From Steromphala cineraria (taxonomy: Eukaryota > Mollusca > Gastropoda > Trochida > Trochidae): a stretch of DNA of 64,000 nt. How positions within the stretch are numbered: the stretch's first letter is position 1; each line of letters starts with the position of its first letter. Of the stretch, positions 63,227 through 64,000 are shown in pieces. The notes under the pieces are model-generated. The model was given only the letters and a program-made list of their open reading frames with translations, was not told the origin of the DNA and searched no databases. The DNA is taken from NCBI GenBank assembly GCA_916613615.1, contig OU744724.1:29002171-29066170 (forward strand), read 5' to 3'. The position numbers were made by a program, and so were the translations under genes.

Positions 63227-64000
63227 CCCAGAAGTAACTCGTATCATGTGCGTATGTTATTTCAATTTTGTTTATAGTCTCGCATAACCAGGAATGGCGG
63301 CTCACTACTTTTATGTACTGCATGTACGATGAATCTTATATGTAGATATGTGTGAGGTTAGACTCAAATAAGCAATTATCCATATATCTATCGTATCTTC
63401 TTACGGGGGATGGTACCGCAGGAATCCGATATCGTGAATAAAATGTAGGTAAAACGAAGATAAGATAATCGTACCCACTACCTACCTACATTTTATTCAC
63501 GATATCGGGTTCCTATCGAAGGTACGACTTGGTTCGCTTCTGTGGAGAGAAAATACATTGTCATGCAACTTTCAAAAACTCGTGGAGTCTCCCTAAATCA
63601 TAATAAATCAATATCTTAATATGACCCCACTACGTTACTTACGTGTAGTGGAGAAATATAGATAGTAATTAATTGAGATTGGTATAGTCAGTGCATAAAT
63701 AGATTGGAAACCTAGCCTGTCCTAAAATGAAGTGGTCAATTCCTTAGGGGAAAATAAAGAAAATATTTGAAAAGTAACCAGTCCTGACTAAAAAGTAACC
63801 AGTCCTGGCAAAAAGTAGCCAGTTTTAAGACTGGCTGACGGGCTATACCTTAAACACTGGTATAGTCCTTTTTTGTACCTCGGGAAATACGAAGCGTGAT
63901 ATTTGATTATATGAATCATACTCACGCGGAAACCTCAATTTAGTTGAAGAGTCCAGTTATGGAAGTCTTCACTGAACGAGGTTATATGGCTGCACTAGTA
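63227..64000. other. Right edge of window, with a foldback repeat
   Basis: Holds a near-perfect inverted repeat at about 63411-63530: GGAATCCGATATCGTGAATA...AATGTAGGTA against its inverse after a 30-base spacer. Also short direct repeats AAGTAACCAGTCCTG near 63772 and 63790. No gene recognised. Confidence 0.5.

Overview
This is a eukaryotic, AT-rich window (introns, GT-AG splice sites, LINE and MITE debris, no operons). The gene content points to a protostome, most likely a mollusc and perhaps a bivalve: gustatory-receptor-like (GRL) genes, a PAN/EGF/fibrinogen-domain lectin and the type of dispersed repeats all fit, but no single sequence proves the species. Genes with short exons were assembled by hand from reading frame plus splice sites, so single open frames understate them.

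Layout. At 1-643 (minus) lies the 5' part of an unspliced, very AT-rich ORF that resembles proteins of Polinton/adintovirus-like mobile elements; it runs off the window. From about 3.0 to 7.4 kb (plus) is an unidentified gene with at least four linked exons encoding an acidic, Ser/Thr-rich protein. A 32-bp palindromic tandem repeat (7.83-8.0 kb) and a decayed LINE (8.6-9.2 kb) follow.

From 11.1 to 47 kb lies the main feature: four head-to-tail minus-strand copies (A-D) of a 7-transmembrane GRL gene of the insect chemoreceptor superfamily. Copies B, C and D can each be joined into a complete four-exon gene of 407-409 residues. All three introns are phase 0 and sit near the C-terminus, and the last exon carries the exact TYhhhhhQF signature. 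Copy A is a pseudogene (1-bp frameshift, exons 3 and 4 missing). The repeat unit is 9-11 kb and includes several kb of non-coding flank. Copy C looks chimeric between B-like and D-like units. A three-exon fibrinogen-related gene (15.1-17.0 kb, minus) lies between copies A and B.

From 51.5 to 60.2 kb (minus) a complete nine-exon RNase T2 gene (265 residues, signal peptide, both catalytic motifs) can be assembled with every phase consistent. Its introns host repeats and MITEs. A 5'-truncated LINE with an (ATCTT)n tail lies at 62.25-63.23 kb.

The rest is dense in non-autonomous transposons. Several have readable target-site duplications: an hAT MITE (8 bp, perfect), four MULE-like MITEs (9-10 bp), a 1.7-kb TIR element made of ACGTA-like repeats with a TTA duplication, and a 611-bp MITE with TATC duplications. 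The genes are not evidently one pathway: the cluster is chemosensory, the fibrinogen-domain gene probably recognition/immune, and RNase T2 lysosomal or secreted.
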